A DNA stretch of 64,000 bases. It comes from Mesorhizobium norvegicum. GTDB lineage: Bacteria; Pseudomonadota; Alphaproteobacteria; Rhizobiales; Rhizobiaceae. Of the stretch, positions 18,335-27,974 are shown in pieces. The notes beneath the pieces are model-generated. The model was not told where the DNA came from, did no database searches, and saw only the letters and a program-made list of their open reading frames with translations. A program made the translations under genes and the position numbers. The stretch is from contig NZ_SMYZ01000088.1 of assembly GCF_004919685.1 (NCBI RefSeq), forward strand, positions 62,001 through 126,000, written 5' to 3'. The first letter of the stretch is position 1. The number at the start of each line of letters is the position of its first letter.

Positions 18335-19663
18335 ATGAATGCTCCTCACGTTCATTCGAATCTGGAGGTCGACTGGTCGACTGAGGCCATCGTCCAACGG
18401 CGGAACCGCTTCTATTCGGCTTCGCAGCGAAAGTTCGTTCCCTACAAGGAGCCGCTCATCCTCAAGCGCGGCAAGGGCCAGTATGTCTGGGACGAGAAAG
18501 ACCAGAAATATATCGATCTGCTCGGCATGAACCTCTGCATTTCGGTCGGGCATGCGCATCCCCAGGTCGTCAAGGCCGCCACCGAACAACTGGCGGAACT
18601 GACGCACTGTACGACGATGTTCTACCATCCGGTTCCCGCCCAATATGCGGAGGAACTAGCCGCGACGATGCCTGCGGGTCATGACTGGGTGGTGCATTTC
18701 ACCAACAGCGGAGCTGAGGCGATCGATCTCGCTCTGCTCATGGCGCGCACCTATACAGGCAACATCGACATGCTCGCGCTGGCCTCGAGCTATCACGGCG
18801 CAACATTCGGAGCGCAATCCGTCACCGGAATATCGGGATTTCGTCATCCTGTGCCACAGCTCGGCGGGGTGACGTTTGTAGCCGAGCCGAACCAGTATCG
18901 CGGCATTCACGGCGAAGGCGTCGAGCCTTATTTGAATGAGGTTGAGCGCGCCATAGCCAGTTCGACCAGCGGCAGACTCGCCGGTATGATCGTGGAACCG
19001 GTCCAAGGCTATGGTGGCATCGTGCCGATGCCCGATGGCTACATTTCCGGCGCTTTCGAGCGAGTCCGCGCAGCCGGTGGTGTTTGTATCATCGATGAAG
19101 TGCAATCCGGCGTCGGACGCACTGGCGATGCCTTTTGGGCGTTCGAATCTCACGGCGTCATTCCCGACATCGTCGTTGTCGCCAAAGGCGTCGGCAATGG
19201 CATCCCACTCGGCGCCGTCATTGCCAAGCGGGCGGTCGCCGAATCTATGGCGGATAAATTCCTCTTCCATACTTACGGCGCCAATCCTGTCGCCTGCGCC
19301 GCCGGGCGCGCGGTGCTCAAGGTCATCCGCGAAGAGAGACTGCAGGAGAATGCGCGCGTGGTCGGCGCAGCGCTCAAGGCGAGACTGGAAGATCTCAAGA
19401 ACCACTCACCCCTGATCGGTGACATCAGAGGACAGGGCCTGATGCTGGCAATCGAACTGGTGAAGGACGGCGCGACGAAGGAACCGGCACCAGAAGCGGC
19501 AATTGCAGTCTTCGAAGAAACCCGGCGCAACGGCCTCGTTGCGAGCCGCTCCGGTCCCTACAGAAACGTCATCAGGATGTGCCCGCCGCTTTGCTTGTCG
19601 ATGGCGGACGTCGATGATGTGATGGATCGATTTGTCAGGAGCTTCCAAAGTATCACGGCTTGA
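18335..19663 (+). CDS. Class III (4-aminobutyrate-type) aminotransferase
   Basis: This 442-residue PLP enzyme starts at ATG 18335 after an excellent CAGGAGG site; an upstream in-frame extension has no support. Motifs of class III aminotransferases are in order: FTNSGAEAIDLALLMARTYT (cofactor phosphate region), VEPVQGYGGI, FVSSMKCN-equivalent region reading CIIDEVQSGVGRTG, and the PLP lysine in VVVAKGVGNGIPLGAV. It transfers an amino group between an omega-amino acid or amine and a keto acid. It follows the LysR gene by 99 bp on the same strand. Relatives also act as alanine-glyoxylate aminotransferases, which would suit glycine or glyoxylate coming from betaine breakdown; that is a guess from context. 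Confidence 0.87.
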   Translation: MNAPHVHSNLEVDWSTEAIVQRRNRFYSASQRKFVPYKEPLILKRGKGQYVWDEKDQKYIDLLGMNLCISVGHAHPQVVKAATEQLAELTHCTTMFYHPVPAQYAEELAATMPAGHDWVVHFTNSGAEAIDLALLMARTYTGNIDMLALASSYHGATFGAQSVTGISGFRHPVPQLGGVTFVAEPNQYRGIHGEGVEPYLNEVERAIASSTSGRLAGMIVEPVQGYGGIVPMPDGYISGAFERVRAAGGVCIIDEVQSGVGRTGDAFWAFESHGVIPDIVVVAKGVGNGIPLGAVIAKRAVAESMADKFLFHTYGANPVACAAGRAVLKVIREERLQENARVVGAALKARLEDLKNHSPLIGDIRGQGLMLAIELVKDGATKEPAPEAAIAVFEETRRNGLVASRSGPYRNVIRMCPPLCLSMADVDDVMDRFVRSFQSITA

Positions 19664-19751
19664 TGATCAATTGTCCGCCTTCGCCCGGCAGGCTGTTCAA
19701 GATGGCGCTGTCACCCGTCAGATATCCCGGTCACTGATCGGCAGTCTCGGG

Positions 19752-20100
19752 AGGGACAAATCGATCTCCGTGTCTGCGGGTCCGCACGGACGCGCCGCTG
19801 GAAAAGGCGTCTCCGCCAAAGCCGCAGAGAAGTTGTTCAGCGGTTCCGGGGGCGCTGCGAGACGGATGTGCGTTCCGAATCCGTGGTTGATCGGGACGTC
19901 AGGGTACTGAGCAAATGCGATCATGCCCAAGCGTGGAAGATCACAAATGGTCACTCGATACATGCCCCAGTTAACGGCACCACCTCTCCAGAGTCGCATT
20001 GCAAGTGATTGATAAATAACATGAATGTATTCACAGTGGCTTGATGCACAATGATCCCGCTCGATACCCCACTGGCACGAGCCGTCACGCAAGGTCATCC
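19752..20100 (+). repeat. Interspersed repeat, copy B (near full length)
   Basis: The left part begins with GGGACAAATCGATCTCCGTG. The core GTTCCGAATCCGTGGTTGAT is at about 19872, and the right end AATGATCCCGCTCGATACCC is near 20050. It is about 65-80 percent alike by eye to copies C and E over about 320 bp. It lies in the gap after the aminotransferase gene. A minus-strand reading frame covers it, but its peptide differs from those of other copies mostly by amino-acid-changing substitutions, so I treat it as non-coding. Confidence 0.8.
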
Positions 20101-20651
20101 GCTGTAACATCAGTAGTTTGATTCACGGGCTTAGGCGCCCTTGGCGAACTCCCTGCCACTCTGAGTGGGCGATGAACCATCAAATCTGACACATCTCCTT
20201 CCCATTGGTCTAGGGCCTGTTGACCGAGCGTCCAAAATGCCGACTACGACCAATCGCGCACGATTTCAGGCGCCCATCCGCGACTCATTCCTGCCAGCAG
20301 AATGATCCGCTCAATGCTTCCGCCCCATGTCCTTGCTTCCGGCCCATGTCCTTTCGAGCCATTTCAAGCCCTTTCGAATCCGGCCGGCGACTTCCTTCTG
20401 CTTAAAGTGCGCGACGCCCGCTGTTCTCCGCGCACCTGTTTTCAGGCGCAAGCTGAGCAAATCCGGAAGCGGGGTCAGAATTAAGGTCAGCCTTAACGCA
20501 GAACGCATCGATTATGAATCGACGGCAACGGACATCCTATTCTAAATTCGGACAATAGTAATCACACAGACGATTGGGGTGAGTTTACGTTCTTACGCAA
20601 GCGACGACGACGTCAACTCAAAGTGAAAACTACACAAGGATGGACGTACTA
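20101..20651. other. Gene-free stretch before the D-amino-acid type operon
   Basis: No convincing gene is seen. The part 20220-20500 is GC-rich and may contain a gene remnant; 20510-20651 turns AT-rich and should hold the promoter of the operon starting at 20652. No clear operator or riboswitch was recognised. Confidence 0.4.
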
Positions 20652-21800
20652 ATGTCCAATAATACGACAACAGATTTTTTACAGACTCCTTCATTAATTC
20701 TTGATGAAACAAGGATGTCGAGGAACATATCTCGCCTATTGAGCAGGATTGAATCTAAGAACGTCACGTTTCGTCCACACATGAAGACGGCGAAGTGCAT
20801 AGAAGTTGCCAGGCGAGTAATGACGAGCCACAGAGGCCCGATCACTGTGTCGACGCTCAAGGAGGCCGAACAATTTGCTGACGCCGGCGTGCGTGACATC
20901 CTCTATGCTGTCGGAATTGCACCCAACAAGCTCGAAGCGGTCATGGCCCTCCGGGCAAAGGGGGTCGATCTTTCGATCCTCGTCGATAGCATCGCACAGG
21001 CCGAGGCCGTCGCGGCAAAGGCCCGGCTCGAGCGCGATCCGATTCCGGTCCTGATCGAGATCGACGCCGATGGCTATCGCGGTGGCGTGCCCGCGGATGA
21101 GACCGAGACAGTGCTCGCAGTGGGGCGCGCCTTGCATGAGGGCGGCGCAGAACTACGCGGTATTCTCACCTATTCCGGCGCCACATATGAGTGCCGCGAG
21201 GTGGACGAAATTAGGGCCGTCGCCGAGCGGGAGCGGCGAGCCGCTACACGGAGCGCAGAACTCCTGCGCAATGCCGGCCTGCCCTGCCGAATCGTCAGTG
21301 TCGGCTCGACGCCAACAGCCCATTTCTCTCGTGACTTCACGGGCGTGACGGAAGTGCGCGCTGGCGTTTTCGCGTTCTTCGACCTGGTTATGGCCGGCCT
21401 CGGTGTCTGCTCGGTCGATGACATCGCGTTGAGCGTGCTTGCGACTGTCATTGGTCATCAGCATGACCGCGGGCGGATTCTGGTAGATGCCGGGTGGATG
21501 GCGATGTCACGTGATCTCGGCACCGCAGGCCAGCGTGTCAGCCAGGGCTATGGCGTCGTCTGCAACCTCGACGGCGAGATCATTCCCGATGTCATCATGA
21601 GCGGAGCGAGCCAGGAGCATGGGATCCTTTCGCTACGGCCGGACAGCCGCGGGGTGTTGCCTGACCTTCCCATCGGCTCGATGGTTCGGATCCTGCCAAA
21701 CCACGCTTGCGCCACAGCGGCGCAGCATCTTCGCTACAATGTCGTATCAAAAGGCTCCCGCGAGGTCACCGCCGTGTGGGACCGGTTCTCGGGATGGTGA
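20652..21800 (+). CDS. PLP enzyme of D-threonine aldolase/D-serine dehydratase (DSD1) family
   Basis: This 382-residue alanine-racemase-fold protein has the family PLP-lysine motif FRPHMKTAKCIEVARR near residue 45, and the C-terminal metal-site pair seen in D-serine dehydratase and D-threonine aldolase: SQEHGIL (His) and PNHACATAA (His, Cys). The reaction is probably aldol cleavage or dehydration of a D-3-hydroxy amino acid in the cytoplasm. I use ATG 20652; ATG 20640 would have AAGGA overlapping its own start. Codon use and base content in the first 150 bp are more AT-rich than neighbours. It is the first gene of the long plus-strand run and lies one base from the RidA gene. Confidence 0.85.
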   Translation: MSNNTTTDFLQTPSLILDETRMSRNISRLLSRIESKNVTFRPHMKTAKCIEVARRVMTSHRGPITVSTLKEAEQFADAGVRDILYAVGIAPNKLEAVMALRAKGVDLSILVDSIAQAEAVAAKARLERDPIPVLIEIDADGYRGGVPADETETVLAVGRALHEGGAELRGILTYSGATYECREVDEIRAVAERERRAATRSAELLRNAGLPCRIVSVGSTPTAHFSRDFTGVTEVRAGVFAFFDLVMAGLGVCSVDDIALSVLATVIGHQHDRGRILVDAGWMAMSRDLGTAGQRVSQGYGVVCNLDGEIIPDVIMSGASQEHGILSLRPDSRGVLPDLPIGSMVRILPNHACATAAQHLRYNVVSKGSREVTAVWDRFSGW

Positions 21801-21801
21801 T

Positions 21802-22242
21802 ATGAGCACTTTAACCAGGATCCAGACGGCGGATGCGCCGACGCCGACCGGTCATTATTGCCAGGCCACGGCACATGGGGACCTCGTATTCGTCTCCGGA
21901 CAGTTGCCGGTGCGTCCCGACGGCGGCGAGAGCGACAGAAGCTTCGAGGCTCAGGTGCGCCAAGCCCTGAGCAATCTTTTCGCAATTCTGCGGGCCGCCG
22001 GGAGCAGTCCTGAGCAGGTGCTCAAAGTGACCGTTTTTTTGGTCGGCATCGAGAAATGGCCGATCTTCAACCATCTGTTCGGCGAAGTATTTAGCGAAGT
22101 CCGTCCGGCGCGTTCGGTCGTGCCGGTGCCTCACCTCCATGACGGCTACCTCATCGAGATCGAAGCCATCGCCATCCGGACTGCCGAACGTAGCAATGCC
22201 ACCCCATCGAAGGCGAGCATGGGAGGTCAAGACAGACCCTGA
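21802..22242 (+). CDS. RidA (YjgF/YER057c) family enamine/imine deaminase
   Basis: This 146-residue protein starts at ATG 21802, directly after the stop of the PLP enzyme gene. It shows the RidA pattern: GDLVFVSGQLPV, QALSNLFAILRAAGSSPEQV, VTVFLVGIEKWPIFNHLF, and the catalytic Arg in RPARSVVPV. RidA proteins hydrolyse reactive 2-aminoacrylate-type enamines released by PLP dehydratases. Its tight coupling to a D-serine-dehydratase-like gene therefore makes biochemical sense: the neighbour would make the enamine and this would clear it. The C-terminal 15 residues extend beyond the usual end. Confidence 0.9.
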   Translation: MSTLTRIQTADAPTPTGHYCQATAHGDLVFVSGQLPVRPDGGESDRSFEAQVRQALSNLFAILRAAGSSPEQVLKVTVFLVGIEKWPIFNHLFGEVFSEVRPARSVVPVPHLHDGYLIEIEAIAIRTAERSNATPSKASMGGQDRP

Positions 22243-22311
22243 CTTCGCCCGAATGAAGCCGAAGCATGTCGGCAGCGACCAAAAAAGAAATCAACATCCA
22301 GAGAGGTTGAA

Positions 22312-23436
22312 ATGAGAAAGCACCATCATCTTGCCACCGCCGCCCTTGTATCGATCTTGGCCCTCGGGGCCGGTGTCGCAAGTGCCGCCGACGGCTACAA
22401 AGTGGTTTCCGGGCCGGGCTATTTGCCTGACTGCTTCACGCCCTTCCCCAAATCGGCATTCTTTCAATGGGCAAAGAAGCCGGGACCCTACCGTATCGCA
22501 CTGGTAAACGGCTTTGTCGGCAACACATGGCGCATCCAGATGATCAAGAACGCGAAGGGATACGCGAGCGAACCTGGCGTTAAGGATCAGATCAAGGAAT
22601 TCGCTGCCATCAGCACAGGAACGGACGTCGCCGCCCAAGTCGCCGCAGTCGACAACTACATCAACCAGGGGTTCGATGCGATCCTGACGGACGCGGTGAG
22701 CCCCGCCGGCATTGCGCCCGTTATCCGGCGCGCCAATGCGGCCGGCGTCGTCATGATCAATTTCGACAACAGGGCGGATTCCAACAAGATCCTCCAGGTC
22801 AATGTCGACACCTTCGAAATGGGTCGCATCCAGGGCCGCTGGATGGTCGATAATGTGAAACCGGGCGGCAGGATCCTGGAAGTGCGCGGTTTGCAAGGTA
22901 CGGGTGCGGATCGCGATCGTAGCAAGGGCTTCCACGAGATCGTCGATAGTAGCGGGAAGAACTACGAGGTTATTCAAGTCGTCGGAAATTGGGACTCAGG
23001 TACCTCGCACAAGGTGACTGCTGACGCCATCGCGGTCTATGGCCACTTCGACGGTGTGGCGAACCAGGGCGGCTCGGACGGGTCGCTGCAGGCCCTGCTG
23101 GACGCGAAACATCCAATGATTCCGATCGCCGGCGAGGGCGAGAACGGCTTCAATCAGATGTGCGCGGAGCACGAGGCCGAGGGGTTGAAATGTCTCGCCG
23201 TTGCGGCCCCGCCCGCCATCTCTTCCGTGGCGATCAAGGCAGCGTTGTCGGCGCTGCAGGGTGAGGTAATGCCACAGGATATCGCCTTGCCTTTGCCGGT
23301 CACGAAGGCGCCGAACTTCAAGCAGGGCATAAGCTTCTTCCCTGAACTCGGCAGCGGCTTCTTCCCCGACAACACGTTTCCAGCCTGCAGTGTCGACCAG
23401 AGCACCGAGGAGATCATGAAGCAGGTCGTCGAATGA
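22312..23436 (+). CDS. Periplasmic sugar-type binding protein of ABC importer
   Basis: This 374-residue type I binding protein has a Sec signal peptide (MRKHHHLATAALVSILALG, cleaved after ASA near residue 25) and the fold-typical stretches YRIALVNGFVGNTWRIQMIK, YINQGFDAILTDAVSPAGI, AAGVVMINFDNRADS and QGGSDGSLQALLDAKHPMI. A GAGAGG site precedes the ATG. It is followed by its ATPase and two permeases. Although the family is called sugar-binding, the surrounding genes act on amide and D-amino compounds, so the ligand may not be a sugar. Confidence 0.88.
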   Translation: MRKHHHLATAALVSILALGAGVASAADGYKVVSGPGYLPDCFTPFPKSAFFQWAKKPGPYRIALVNGFVGNTWRIQMIKNAKGYASEPGVKDQIKEFAAISTGTDVAAQVAAVDNYINQGFDAILTDAVSPAGIAPVIRRANAAGVVMINFDNRADSNKILQVNVDTFEMGRIQGRWMVDNVKPGGRILEVRGLQGTGADRDRSKGFHEIVDSSGKNYEVIQVVGNWDSGTSHKVTADAIAVYGHFDGVANQGGSDGSLQALLDAKHPMIPIAGEGENGFNQMCAEHEAEGLKCLAVAAPPAISSVAIKAALSALQGEVMPQDIALPLPVTKAPNFKQGISFFPELGSGFFPDNTFPACSVDQSTEEIMKQVVE

Positions 23437-23667
23437 GCAATTCGGTCCGTGGGCGGGCTTTGCCTTGGCAGTGCCCGCCCGAACGGGGAGACGGCGGATA
23501 CGAAATCCCAAGGCGCACCTCGCACCGCATGAGCGGCGGGCGCCTGCACTGTCGCCTTGTTCACAACCCTTGCGCTGGGGCATGCCGCGGACGCATCATT
23601 GTCCGGTCATTCGGGTCTCGTGGCGCACATCTTTGGTGCAGCCATAGTGTTCGGAGCTAGCACGCCC
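23437..23667. other. Gap between binding protein and ATPase genes
   Basis: This is 231 bases without a convincing gene. A short hydrophobic frame runs in phase into the ATPase gene from 23557 but lacks a ribosome site and similarity to ABC proteins. A messenger segment between binding protein and ATPase is common in such operons. Confidence 0.35.
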
Positions 23668-25254
23668 ATGTCCATGACACCCATCGATACCAATGCGAGA
23701 CGAATACGCGAGCTCAGCCAGGCGCCTTTTCTGCAACTCTCGGGTATCTCGAAGCGCTACGGCGGCGTAACGGCGCTGAACAGCGTGAACTTTGCGTGCC
23801 GCCGCGGAGCTGTCCACGCAGTGCTTGGCGAAAATGGCGCCGGCAAGTCGACCCTCATCAAGATCATCACCGGCGTTGTTCGCCCGGATGACGGCCACAT
23901 GCTTCTCGACGGGCAAGCGGTCAGCTTTGCGACGCCGGCCGATGCCATGAGAAACGGCATCGTCGGCATCTTTCAGGAATTGTCGCTGATCCCGGACCTC
24001 TCGGTGGAAGCCAACATCTGTCTGACGTCGCCGCCGGGGCAGTTGGGCTTCATCAATTTCGCCGCGCAACGTCGTTTCGCCAAGAACCTCCTTGACCGGG
24101 TGGGTTGCGGCGATATCCACCCCGGCGAACTGGTCCGCAACCTGTCGCTGTCGCGCAAACAGATGGTCGAAATCGCCAAGGCTCTCGGCCGCAGGGCCCG
24201 ACTGATCGTCCTGGATGAGGCGACGTCCGCGCTCACGGGCGAAGATGTCAAAAAGGTGTACAGCCTCATAGAACGCCTCCGCAATGAAGGTGTGGCGATC
24301 CTTTACATCTCGCATCGCATGCACGAGATCGCTCATCTGGCCGATGAGTGCTCCGTCTTTCGCAACGGGCAGAACGTCGCGACTTTCGCGAATGGCGAGC
24401 ATACCGACAGCGAGATCGTGCGCATGATGATCGGCCGCGATTTTAAGCATGTCTTTCCAGAAAAACCGGTGCGCACGAAAGCGCCCCGGCCGGCCCTCGA
24501 GATAGAACATCTTAGCTGGGCCGATCGCATCAAAGATGTTTCGCTCTCTGTGGATGCCGGCGAAATCGTTGGCCTTGGCGGTCTGGACGGCCAAGGCCAA
24601 CGGGAACTGTTCCTTGCACTTTTCGGCGTCCTTCGCGGTGTCACCGGCACCGTGCGCGTCAATGGCGCCTCCGTCACCGTCTCCAGCCCCCGCAAGGCGA
24701 AATCCAAGGCGGTGGGCATCGCACTTGTCCCCGAGGATCGAAAAACAGAGGGCCTCATCCTGCCGATGACGGTACGGGACAACATGTCGCTCGCTTCGAT
24801 CGGGCGTTACGTGCAGCGCCTTATGATCGATCGCGCTTCGGAGAATGCCGAAATTGGCCGGCAGGTCGAGCGCATGTCGATCAAAGCGGCAAACACCGAT
24901 GTGGTGGTAGGGACCCTCTCCGGCGGCAACCAGCAGAAGGTCCTGATCGGCAAATGGCTGATGACCGGCGCTCGGATCCTCCTTCTCAACGATCCCACGC
25001 GGGGCATCGATGTCGGCACCAAGCAGGAAATCTACGCCTTGATGCGAAAGCTCGCGGACGAAGGCACTGCGATCCTGTTCTACTCGACGGACTATGACGA
25101 ATTGATCGGGTGCTGCGACCGGGTTGCGATTTTCTACGATGGTGCGGTGCGACGGGAGCTTGATGGCGACAATATCGTCGAGCACAACATCGTTGCTGCC
25201 TCGCTGGCACTCGATGCGGCCGCCCATTCTGATGAAGGAAAGGCGGCAAAATGA
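23668..25254 (+). CDS. Sugar-type ABC transporter ATP-binding protein (double domain)
   Basis: This 528-residue CUT2-type ATPase has two nucleotide-binding domains. The first has Walker A GENGAGKST, signature-region LSLSRKQMVEIAKAL, Walker B LIVLDEATSAL and switch YISHRMHE. The second has degenerate Walker A GLDGQGQRE, signature LSGGNQQKVLIGKWL and Walker B ILLLNDPTRGIDVG, the usual asymmetry of this family. I start at ATG 23668 (GGAG eleven bases upstream; ATG 23674 also possible), which puts the first domain at the normal distance. The stop overlaps the permease start by four bases (ATGA). Confidence 0.92.
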   Translation: MSMTPIDTNARRIRELSQAPFLQLSGISKRYGGVTALNSVNFACRRGAVHAVLGENGAGKSTLIKIITGVVRPDDGHMLLDGQAVSFATPADAMRNGIVGIFQELSLIPDLSVEANICLTSPPGQLGFINFAAQRRFAKNLLDRVGCGDIHPGELVRNLSLSRKQMVEIAKALGRRARLIVLDEATSALTGEDVKKVYSLIERLRNEGVAILYISHRMHEIAHLADECSVFRNGQNVATFANGEHTDSEIVRMMIGRDFKHVFPEKPVRTKAPRPALEIEHLSWADRIKDVSLSVDAGEIVGLGGLDGQGQRELFLALFGVLRGVTGTVRVNGASVTVSSPRKAKSKAVGIALVPEDRKTEGLILPMTVRDNMSLASIGRYVQRLMIDRASENAEIGRQVERMSIKAANTDVVVGTLSGGNQQKVLIGKWLMTGARILLLNDPTRGIDVGTKQEIYALMRKLADEGTAILFYSTDYDELIGCCDRVAIFYDGAVRRELDGDNIVEHNIVAASLALDAAAHSDEGKAAK

Positions 25255-26231
25255 CCAACGTCCGCATCTGGCTCGCCCAAAATTATGCGCCTATCCTCGC
25301 CGGCCTCGTCTTTGCCGCGATGTTTGCGACCTACGCCACCAAAGGTTCCGCAGGCTGGCAGGTGGCCGTACTCGACACCGCTGCCAACAAGGCCGTGGCG
25401 CTGGCCCTCATCAGCATGGCGCAGACGCTGGTGATCATCACGCGCGGCGTCGATCTTTCGGCCGGCATGATCTTCATCATGACAAATTGCATCGCGTCGG
25501 CGTTGGTCACCGGCACGCCCGGCGACGTTGCGCTCGGCATCTGCGGCGTGCTCCTGGCGGGTGCTCTGGCTGGGCTGTGCAATGGCCTCCTGGTGGTTTT
25601 CGGCAGGCTTCCCTCGATCATCGTAACGCTGGCGACCGGCTCGATCTATTCCGGCATTGCTTTGGCGATACGGCCGACGCCTGGCGGCAGCATCGACGAG
25701 GACCTCGCCGACTTTCTGACTTCGCATCTTTTTGGGGCGATCCCGACCTCCCTCGTGCTGTTGCTTGCCGTTGTCCTGCTGGTCTGGGTGCCATTCCGCA
25801 TGTCTGTCGTCGGCCGCCACTGCTACGCTGCCGGATCGGCCGAATCCGCGGCCTACATGTCCGGCGTTTCCGTCAGCCGAGCGAAGCTCGTTGCCTACAC
25901 GCTTTCCGGCCTGCTCTCCGGAATAGCCGGGCTCTTCGTGACCTTCGTAACATATTCGGGTGATGCCGGGGCCACCATCGGAGGTGCATACACGCTGAAC
26001 TCGATCGCGGCCGTGGTCATCGGCGGGACCTCTCTTTACGGTGGGGCCGGCGGCGCCATCGGCTCCATCTTCGGCGCGTTCACGCTCCGCACCATCGACG
26101 ATCTCCTGCTTGCCTTCGGGCTGCCTCCGCTGTGGCAGCCCTTGTTTCAGGGGATCGTCCTGCTTGGCGCCGTCAGTCTCGGTGCGGTGCGCATCTTCCG
26201 TCTCCGCAACCGTATGGAGGTATTCCAATGA
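25251..26231 (+). CDS. ABC transporter permease 1 (RbsC family)
   Basis: This 326-residue integral membrane permease has about nine hydrophobic segments. Family marks are ALISMAQTLVIITRGVDLSAG near residue 50, GRLPSIIVTLATGSIYSG, and AAVVIGGTSLYGGAGGAIGS near residue 255. It overlaps the ATPase gene by four bases and the second permease by four bases. Two different permeases with one ATPase imply a heterodimeric channel, whereas the importer at 1-3 kb has a single permease. Confidence 0.92.
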   Translation: MTNVRIWLAQNYAPILAGLVFAAMFATYATKGSAGWQVAVLDTAANKAVALALISMAQTLVIITRGVDLSAGMIFIMTNCIASALVTGTPGDVALGICGVLLAGALAGLCNGLLVVFGRLPSIIVTLATGSIYSGIALAIRPTPGGSIDEDLADFLTSHLFGAIPTSLVLLLAVVLLVWVPFRMSVVGRHCYAAGSAESAAYMSGVSVSRAKLVAYTLSGLLSGIAGLFVTFVTYSGDAGATIGGAYTLNSIAAVVIGGTSLYGGAGGAIGSIFGAFTLRTIDDLLLAFGLPPLWQPLFQGIVLLGAVSLGAVRIFRLRNRMEVFQ

Positions 26232-27187
26232 TGCGGCTTCGCGCACTCGGCCGATACATCGATCGCCCTTCGTTGATCGCCGTCGGGGTCATTGTGCTGC
26301 TGCTGCTGGTGGGCAGCTTCTATTCCAACAATTTCATTTCGCCGACCTATCTCCTCCAGCAGCTTCAGATCGGCGCCTTCCTCGGCATCATCGCCATAGG
26401 CGTCCTCATGGTCGTGCTCCTTGGACATGTCGATCTGTCCATTCCCTGGGTGGTGACCATGGGAGGAATGATGGCAACAGCGGCGGGCAATCTCGGGCCG
26501 GGAGGCACTGCCCTGGCCATTCCTTTCGCCCTCCTCTGCGGGCTGATCGTCGGCACGGTCAACGGGCTCGGAGTGGCGGTTCTTCGCATTCCGTCGATGA
26601 TCTTCACGCTTGGCGTCAATGCTGTCGTGCAGGGCCTGATGGTGCTCTACACAGGCGGTTATGCGCCACAGGATCGCGCGACGGGCCTCATGCAATGGCT
26701 CGCCGGGGAACGCATTCTCGGCGTGCCCAATGCTACCTTGGTCTGGCTTCTTCTCGCTCTCCTTGCAGGTTTCATCCTTCGCCTGACGCCGCTCGGCCGT
26801 TATATCTTCGCCATAGGGAACCGCGAGCGCGCAGCCTATCTTTCGGGCGTCGATACCCGCCTGGTCCTGATCTTTTCCTTTGCCGCAGCAGGAATGTGCA
26901 GCGCTCTCGCCGGGGTGATGCTGGCTGGTTATTCCAGGATGGCATACCAGGCCATGGGCGACCCCTACCTCCTGCCGGCCATCGCCGGCGTCGTGATCGG
27001 AGGCGCCAATGTCCTCGGAGGACGCGGGACCGTACTCGGAACTGTTATCGGCAGTCTTCTCATCACCATCCTTCTGAGCATGCTTTCGGTCATGCAGGTG
27101 CCCGACTCCGCCCGTCAAATCGCTTATGGCGTCATCATCATCGTCATGATGCTGATTTCCGGGCGCGAAATGCGGACCAGCGCCTGA
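26228..27187 (+). CDS. ABC transporter permease 2 (RbsC family)
   Basis: This 319-residue membrane protein starts at ATG 26228 overlapping the first permease (ATGATG context). Family marks are IGVLMVVLLGHVDLSIPWVV and AGVVIGGANVLGGRGTVLGT. It pairs with permease 1. Its stop overlaps an in-frame ATG of the next gene at 27187, although I prefer a start 12 bases later for that gene. Confidence 0.91.
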   Translation: MMRLRALGRYIDRPSLIAVGVIVLLLLVGSFYSNNFISPTYLLQQLQIGAFLGIIAIGVLMVVLLGHVDLSIPWVVTMGGMMATAAGNLGPGGTALAIPFALLCGLIVGTVNGLGVAVLRIPSMIFTLGVNAVVQGLMVLYTGGYAPQDRATGLMQWLAGERILGVPNATLVWLLLALLAGFILRLTPLGRYIFAIGNRERAAYLSGVDTRLVLIFSFAAAGMCSALAGVMLAGYSRMAYQAMGDPYLLPAIAGVVIGGANVLGGRGTVLGTVIGSLLITILLSMLSVMQVPDSARQIAYGVIIIVMMLISGREMRTSA

Positions 27188-27198
27188 TGGAGCAACCC

Positions 27199-27954
27199 AT
27201 GACCAAACAGAGCCTTCTTGGCCGCAACGCGATCGTCACCGGGGGCAGTCGTGGCATCGGCGCGGCGATCGCCCTCGCCTTCGCTCGGGCGGGCGCTAAC
27301 GTCGCGGTCTGCCACGATGACGATGACGACGGCGGCCGCCTGATTGTCGAGGAGATCCGCAGCCTAGGCCGCATCGGCGTGGCCCAACGCTGCGACGTCG
27401 CGGACGCCGCAGCGCTGACTGCCTTCATCGCAAACTCCGAGGCGAGGCTCGGCCCCACCGACATCCTCGTCAATAATGCCGGCGTAAGCGGTGAGACGCC
27501 ATTCGAAGCCATTCGGCCCGACAGCCTCGATCGGATGCTGGACGTGCATGTGAAAGCTTCGTTCCGCGCGGGCCAACAAGTCTACCCGGGAATGCGCGAA
27601 CGCCGCTGGGGGCGGATCATCAACATCGCCTCGCAACTTGCCTACAAGGGCGCGCCGGGCCTTACACATTATTGCGCCGCCAAGGCGGCTCTGATCGGCT
27701 TCACGCGGGCGCTCGCCCACGAGGCCGCGCCGCACAACGTTCTCGTTAACGCCATCGCGCCCGGTCCCGTCGACACGCGGCTGAACGATACGCTTAGCGA
27801 TGAATACAGAGCTTGCAAACGTGCTCAGCTTCCGCTCGGCCGCTTCGGCAAGCCCGACGAGATCGCCCCCACGGCGGTCCTGTTGGCTTCGAGCGATGGC
27901 GACTACTACGTGGGCCAGACTTTGTCGCCCAATGGCGGGGACGTGATGTTTTGA
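27199..27954 (+). CDS. SDR family oxidoreductase
   Basis: This 251-residue short-chain dehydrogenase has the cofactor motif TGGSRGIGAAIALAFARAG, the structural NNAGVSG motif, Ser in NIASQL, the catalytic YCAAK, and a C-terminal VGQTLSPNGGDVMF. ATG 27199 is favoured over 27187 because GGAG sits seven bases upstream and the N-terminus matches family length. NAD(P)H-linked oxidation or reduction of an alcohol or keto group in the compound imported by the preceding transporter is the likely role. Confidence 0.9.
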   Translation: MTKQSLLGRNAIVTGGSRGIGAAIALAFARAGANVAVCHDDDDDGGRLIVEEIRSLGRIGVAQRCDVADAAALTAFIANSEARLGPTDILVNNAGVSGETPFEAIRPDSLDRMLDVHVKASFRAGQQVYPGMRERRWGRIINIASQLAYKGAPGLTHYCAAKAALIGFTRALAHEAAPHNVLVNAIAPGPVDTRLNDTLSDEYRACKRAQLPLGRFGKPDEIAPTAVLLASSDGDYYVGQTLSPNGGDVMF

Positions 27955-27974
27955 CCGATGAAAGCGGTGCTTGG

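Noticed and set aside
19718..20110. Minus-strand frame over repeat copy B with a peptide also seen in copies C and D
   Set aside because: Differences between copies are mostly amino-acid changing and copies A, E and F break the frame, so coding selection is not shown.
20311..20508. Minus-strand basic peptide in the gap after repeat copy B
   Set aside because: No ribosome site and no family likeness; possibly a remnant, but not supportable.
23433..23660. Small frame between the binding protein and ATPase genes
   Set aside because: Overlaps the preceding stop but has no ribosome site and a composition of shifted GC-rich DNA.
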